DNA of 9,620 nt, taken from positions 1 through 9,620 of the forward strand of contig NZ_NPEF01000153.1 in assembly GCF_002811955.1 (NCBI RefSeq). Reading direction: 5' to 3'. This document shows, piece by piece, positions 5,795 to 9,620 of this stretch. The notes below the pieces were generated by a model that did no database searches, was not told the origin of the DNA, and saw nothing but the letters and a program-made list of their open reading frames with translations. The position numbers and the translations under genes are program-made. Origin of the DNA: Leptospira ellisii (GTDB taxonomy: Bacteria; Spirochaetota; Leptospiria; Leptospirales; Leptospiraceae). Every line of letters starts with the position of its first letter. Position 1 is the stretch's first letter.

Positions 5795-7840
5795 ATGCAT
5801 AGAAAAGAAATCGACGGCCTGCGTGCGATCGCCGTCCTGGCTGTGATCCTCAATCATTTCGATAAAAAAATCCTGCCCGGAGGATATCTGGGGGTGGACG
5901 TCTTTTACGTACTTTCCGGATTCGTCATCACCTCTTCCTTGTTAGATAAAAGATACGTTTCCTTTCGGGAATACATCCTCGGCTTTTGGACGAGACGCGT
6001 CAAACGTCTCGCCCCAGCCCTTTTCTTGTGCGTAACGGCAACCATCCTACTTACGTTTCTTTTTTCCTCTCCGCAGATAGCGGCCTCCTTTTTGTCCTTA
6101 CACACCGGAATCGCCGCCCTTTTCGGATTGGCGAATCTATTTCTACTCGGCCGAGCCACGGACTATTTTAGTACGATCGCCGAGTTGAACGCGTTTACGC
6201 ATACCTGGTCGTTGGGAATAGAGGAGCAATTTTATCTGGTTTTTCCCTTTATGGCCTGGACGAGCGGACTCGTCCTGAAAAAGAAAAACGGGGGCCGCAA
6301 TTTTCTGATCCTACTTTCGTTTTTCTCCCTTATTTCAGTAGTTTATTATATTAAGTTTTCCTTTACCAATCCCGTTAAGGCGTTTTATCTAATGCCGACG
6401 CGGTTCTGGGAATTGGCGTCGGGTTCGGTCTCGTTTCTGCTCTCCCGAAAATTCGAAAACGCTACGAATCGAAATCTTTCAATCTCCGATCGAACCGCGT
6501 CCGTATGTCTCGCCGCATTACTGTTCCTGTTTTGTCTGCCGCAGTCGGGAGTTCATTCGGAGTTCGCCCCGCTTCCCGCCGTCCTATTCGCCGCCTTTCT
6601 TTTGTTCGCGATCGGAAAACGATCCTTAGCCGCGAAGCTGCTTTCTCTAAAGCCGTTTGTCTTTTTAGGAACCATCTCGTATTCCCTATACCTATGGCAT
6701 TGGAGCGTCTTATCCGTGAGCCGCTGGACGATAGGAGTAAACCTTTGGACGGCGCCGTTTCAACTTATATTGATCTTCTTGTTCGCCGCATTCTCGTATC
6801 AATTCGTGGAACGTCCTCTGCGATACGCGGACTGGCCCGAATTCAAAATCGGTCCTTACTTAAAGATCGGTCCCATCGGATATTTTTTCCTAAGCGCGGG
6901 ATTGATCGCGTCGATCACCGTATTCGTAGCGATTCCGTTCTACGCCAAAGGGAAACTTTATCTCGGGACGGGAGCCTCCCTCGTAAAAAAGGGAGTGGAA
7001 ACCCTGCAGGAAGACGACTCTCGCAACGGCTTTGTATGGAAGGCCAGATCGTGTATTCTAACCTCGAACGACGAAGTGGGAAAAAAGATTCTTCCGGAAA
7101 ATTGCAGTTTCGGAAATTTCCGGGAAGCGAAACGCAGATTCCTCGTGATCGGCAATTCCTTTAGCGCCGCCGAGATCGAAATGTTCAAAGTTTTGGAATC
7201 CTCCGGAAACGGCGCGGTGATGATCACTTCCTCCTGGGGAGCGGCGCCCATTCCGAACGTGGACAACAGAGGTCATTGGGACGAGGCGAATCGTTATTAT
7301 TGGAATACGGTCGTGCCCGAATTGATCGGAAAACTTCGTCCCGAAGACGTGGTGATCATGATCAACGACGGGGCACCCTATTCTCCCGAAACGTTCACGG
7401 AAGCGTCCGCGAGAAATCTCGGCGTTTTGGAAAACGGTTTGGAAGATTTTATCCGGCCGTTGAATGATAAGGGACTTTTTGTCGTTTATCAAAGCGCCAA
7501 TCCCATGCTGCGCGAATCCTCCTGCACCCCCGACCTGGCGACGCCGCAGTGGTGGCACGTTTTCGGGGAACCTCCGTGCAAATACTACTCCCGGGAAAAA
7601 AGCCTACAAAGAAGAAAAGAATATCATGAATTACTGATGCGTTTGCAGAATCGGCGCTCGAATTTTTTCGTCTTGGATCTTTTCGACGTATTTTGCCCTT
7701 CCGAAGTATGCAGATTCTACGACGACAAAGGGGTGTTTCTGTATAGGGACGAATTTTCGCATCCTAGCGTGGAGGCGGGAACGTTGTCGCAACCGAAACT
7801 GCTGGAGACGATCCGGTCCATTCCCTTTTCAAAACGATGA
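5795..7840 (+). CDS. OafA-type membrane O-acyltransferase fused to a C-terminal SGNH domain, 681 aa
   Basis: Integral inner-membrane acyltransferase that probably moves acetyl or another acyl group onto a cell-surface glycan such as LPS. Residues 1-~385 are an Acyltransferase_3 domain with about ten membrane segments: EIDGLRAIAVLAVILNHF (conserved His21), GGYLGVDVFYVLSGFVIT, RRVKRLAPA (~67-75), HTWSLGIEEQFYLVFP (~136-151), ISYSLYLWHW and FVERPLRY. Residues ~445-681 form a periplasmic SGNH-hydrolase-like domain with nucleophile motif VIGNSFSA (Ser455), an Asn in IMINDG (524), and a terminal catalytic His in RDEFSHPS (His656). The nucleophile block reads GNS, not the usual GDS, and the final block reads D-E-F-S-H where D-x-x-H is usual. 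Length fits OafA-like fusions. The start matches the family's N-terminus (Met followed closely by EIDGLRA), although the ribosome binding site is weak. It stands alone, 184 bp after the lipoprotein cluster and convergent with the next gene. Acceptor is unknown. Confidence 0.92.
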   Translation: MHRKEIDGLRAIAVLAVILNHFDKKILPGGYLGVDVFYVLSGFVITSSLLDKRYVSFREYILGFWTRRVKRLAPALFLCVTATILLTFLFSSPQIAASFLSLHTGIAALFGLANLFLLGRATDYFSTIAELNAFTHTWSLGIEEQFYLVFPFMAWTSGLVLKKKNGGRNFLILLSFFSLISVVYYIKFSFTNPVKAFYLMPTRFWELASGSVSFLLSRKFENATNRNLSISDRTASVCLAALLFLFCLPQSGVHSEFAPLPAVLFAAFLLFAIGKRSLAAKLLSLKPFVFLGTISYSLYLWHWSVLSVSRWTIGVNLWTAPFQLILIFLFAAFSYQFVERPLRYADWPEFKIGPYLKIGPIGYFFLSAGLIASITVFVAIPFYAKGKLYLGTGASLVKKGVETLQEDDSRNGFVWKARSCILTSNDEVGKKILPENCSFGNFREAKRRFLVIGNSFSAAEIEMFKVLESSGNGAVMITSSWGAAPIPNVDNRGHWDEANRYYWNTVVPELIGKLRPEDVVIMINDGAPYSPETFTEASARNLGVLENGLEDFIRPLNDKGLFVVYQSANPMLRESSCTPDLATPQWWHVFGEPPCKYYSREKSLQRRKEYHELLMRLQNRRSNFFVLDLFDVFCPSEVCRFYDDKGVFLYRDEFSHPSVEAGTLSQPKLLETIRSIPFSKR

Positions 7841-7849
7841 AATATCCGC

Positions 7850-7885
7850 AAAAAAATCCCCGCGAATCGTTTTCACCTTGTCGCG
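7850..7885 (-). terminator. Weak candidate terminator for the DUF2817 gene
   Basis: On the minus strand, CGCGA (7885-7881) can pair with TCGCG (7865-7861), followed by GGGA and a run of seven Ts (7856-7850). It starts 15 nt past the stop at 7900, in the gap between convergent genes. The stem is only 5 bp with a 15-nt loop, so the call is weak. Confidence 0.3.
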
Positions 7886-7899
7886 TGCGGACAAGTCAA

Positions 7900-9171
7900 T
7901 TACTTTTCATTTTTTGAATATTCTTTTTTCATAAACTCTTGAAAACGGGGAATCGCCGAGACCAGGGATCGTTCGGTCTCAGATAGCACTCCGTTCCGCC
8001 AAACCGGAGAGGAGGGAAAAAACAACTCTCGAAAGGATCGTTTTAAATCCGTCTCGTCCGTTTCGGAGACGAATCCGTGATGAAATCCCTGATTTTCGGC
8101 GCGAATTCTGCGGAGCGATTCGAAGGAACCGGATATCGTTTCGCTGTTAATGGTTCCGTATTCGATCACGACCGGATAGACCGGAATTTCGGAAGCCAGT
8201 TGTTCCGTGATACACGCCGTAAAGTTTCCGAAGATTGCGTAGGATTCCTTTTTTTCACCGTGAAAATGAACCGTATCTTCGGGAAAAAATCCGCCGATGA
8301 TTCCTTTTCTCACATCGTCCGCACGGTTGGAAATCAGATGCAGCTCCCCTCTCGCGCCGATTCCTGTATGAAAGTCCAGAAGAAGAATTCCGCGGTAGCC
8401 TTTCGCAGTCCCGCGTATCAGAGCGTTCAAAGGAGGATGATTGGGTTATAGGGAATTTCCTCCGAAAAAAATTCCCTTCGGAAATTCGTATTGGCCTTGC
8501 GCCACTGCGGATCGGAAGGCCTGCCTTCCGAATCGAAGAATCCGTAACAACGTCTTCCAGCGAAAACCGCTTCTTTCGTTCGTTCGAAAGGAAGCGGGCT
8601 CTTCGGGATTGAGGAAGTCGTTCACCTGCGCGTAGGTGGGATTGTTTCCCGCAAGCGAGGAAGGATTCGGATGACAATTACGATTGAGGTCCACGTTGTT
8701 CTCCGAGGTGCGGCGGAAATTCTTAAACCCGTACGGATTTAAGGAATGGATCAGAAGTATTCCCGTTTCTTCCAAGGAAATGCGAGACAACAATTCGGAT
8801 AGGATCCAACGTTGCGCGGCCGCTCCGGCTGCGGCTTCCGATCCGTGAATTCCGCTCGTGATCACGACGAGTCCGTTTTTTTTCGTCTGCGCGGGAACGT
8901 AGACGGAATCGATCGTAAGTCCTTGTCCGTTTTTATCCGAAACGGGAATCGAATTCGTCAGCACTCCCTTATATTTTTTTCTTACCTCGTCCGCGGAATT
9001 TCGAAAGGACCTTCGACTGCTTTCGTAATCCTCTTCGAAATAGGCGAGGCGTTTCGGATCCGCTTGCAGATTGGGATTTCGGTCCCGTTCCGGATCTCCG
9101 CAGGAAACAATCAACAATGTCGCCGCGATGCAGAGAGATCGAACGAAATAAAAGCGGACTGAATCGTACAT
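7900..9171 (-). pseudogene. DUF2817 (M14-like zinc carboxypeptidase) lipoprotein gene interrupted by one in-frame TAA
   Basis: Read from ATG 9171, the first 241 codons end at TAA (8448-8446). The very same frame then continues for 181 codons to 7900. Together they form one DUF2817 protein of ~423 positions. The upstream part has a lipoprotein signal (LLIVSC, Cys24), the zinc-ligand motif SGIHGSEAAAG (His109, Glu112), HSLNPYGF and ENNVDLNRN. The downstream part has LLLDFHTGIG (third ligand, His268) and VIEYGT (likely catalytic Glu337). The join reads AQGQYEFPKGIFFGGNSL, stop, PNHPPLNALIRG, which is seamless for the family. The truncated product lacks the third zinc ligand and the catalytic Glu, so it should be inactive without readthrough. 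A TTG at 8430 could restart translation but would yield a fragment without signal or first ligands. A CAA-to-TAA change would explain the stop. A sequencing error is the main alternative. GAGG lies just upstream of the start. Confidence 0.85.
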
Positions 9172-9459
9172 TTTAGAACCTCGAAACGTTTGTATCTTCT
9201 TTAAGAACGATCGTCTACAACGATTTCGGCGATTACTCCATTTTCCCCCGTTTGGCCGTCGTATTCCCGCTTTGAATTCCGCTCGTCACAACATCGCTAC
9301 AAAGAGAAAAATTCGAACGAGAGCGTTCAAAGACGACAATCTCCGCGCTTTTGGAAGCGAGGGAAATAGAATCGCTAAACGACTTGAAGTTCAAATGCAT
9401 TTTGAGAAACTGATACCGTAAGTCTAGATTTAAGAAATAAATTTTTACAGGAGTTGCAA
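9172..9459. other. Divergent intergenic region with small hairpins
   Basis: 288 bp between the divergent DUF2817 and SRPBCC starts; it should contain both promoters, but I see no good -35/-10 pair. Notable structures are a perfect hairpin GAACG-AGAG-CGTTC (9315-9328), a second hairpin CGCTT-TTGG-AAGCG (9346-9359) that extends through one mismatch to 9343-9362, and an 11-bp palindrome TTGAAGTTCAA (9384-9394). Open frames exist on both strands here but have no start-site or family support. Confidence 0.4.
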
Positions 9460-9567
9460 ATGGAAACGATCCATTTTTCAACGTTGATCCAGGCGGATCC
9501 GAAAACGGTCTGGGACAAAATGTTAGAGGATAAAACGTACCGGATTTGGGCGGACAGTTTCGCATAA
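9460..9567 (+). pseudogene. Truncated SRPBCC/AHSA1-family gene, first 35 codons
   Basis: ATG 9460 has a textbook AGGAG site (9449-9453) with 6-nt spacing. The product, METIHFSTLIQADPKTVWDK and on to TYRIWADSFA, is the standard N-terminus of an SRPBCC (START-like, AHSA1/polyketide-cyclase) small-molecule-binding protein: the first beta strand, the P-x-x-VW helix and the W-x-x-F segment. The family normally runs ~140-160 residues, but TAA occurs at 9565-9567. Neither other plus-strand frame of the remaining 53 bases continues the fold (a PGSYYEG-like segment would be expected). So this is a gene cut short by a deletion, insertion or rearrangement near 9560, not a simple nonsense mutation. The intact start signals suggest recent damage. 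Confidence 0.65.
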
Positions 9568-9620
9568 CGTTCCAGGTCCTGCGCGTGTGTGGATTCCTTT
9601 TCCCGAGTGAAATCGCAATG

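Noticed and set aside
6505..7164. 219-codon plus-strand open frame within the acyltransferase gene
   Set aside because: Out-of-frame shadow; the acyltransferase frame carries all the family motifs over this stretch.
7900..8430. Separate 176-aa gene starting at TTG 8430
   Set aside because: It begins in the middle of the DUF2817 domain, has no ribosome binding site and is in exactly the same frame as the upstream part, so it is the tail of one interrupted gene.
8446..8471. Frameshift at the run of seven Ts (minus strand) as cause of the DUF2817 split
   Set aside because: The frame is identical before and after the run; only the TAA separates the two parts.
9233..9565. 110-codon minus-strand open frame
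   Set aside because: It runs antisense through the SRPBCC start and its Shine-Dalgarno, and has no ribosome binding site or recognisable family. The stretch could still belong to a repeat.

Overview
The window looks like chromosomal DNA from a pathogen-lineage Leptospira (spirochaete). The main evidence is the block at the left end: a clade-typical heme catalase preceded by an ankyrin-repeat gene on the minus strand, divergent from a Fur-family regulator whose sequence matches what I remember of leptospiral PerR. Spirochaete-style lipoproteins and DUF1566 proteins support this. By eye the base composition is more GC-rich than L. interrogans, so a higher-GC member of the pathogenic group is plausible. 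I cannot name the species.

Layout. Positions 1-896 (minus) hold the first ~298 codons of catalase katE, which runs off the left edge. It overlaps by 4 nt the upstream ankyrin gene (893-1456, minus). A 158-bp divergent control region follows, with two perfect 21-bp copies of a PerR-box-like operator in inverted orientation. perR is at 1615-2049 (plus). After a 289-bp gap with a possible promoter and two RNA hairpins, a plus-strand cluster encodes a 728-aa modular lipoprotein ending in a DUF1566 domain (2339-4525), a second, secreted DUF1566 protein (4540-5127) and a small exported protein of unknown function (5158-5610). An O-acyltransferase fused to an SGNH domain follows (5795-7840). On the minus strand, 7900-9171 is a DUF2817 zinc-carboxypeptidase-like lipoprotein gene interrupted by a single in-frame TAA. 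At the right edge (9460-9567, plus) only the first 35 codons of an SRPBCC-family gene remain.

How the genes work together. The left third is a peroxide-defence unit: PerR senses peroxide through its metal site and probably controls both itself and ank-katE through the paired operators, and the ankyrin protein probably helps catalase acquire heme or mature. The middle third makes envelope and surface proteins, and the acyltransferase probably modifies a surface glycan. The right end shows gene decay: one nonsense-interrupted gene and one truncated gene side by side.

The items most worth a second look are the inverted duplication of the whole operator-leader-start region between ank and perR, a hairpin that could mask the ribosome binding site of the large lipoprotein, and the in-frame stop that separates the zinc-ligand motifs of the DUF2817 protein. 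I found no CRISPR array, tRNA, rRNA or recognisable insertion sequence.
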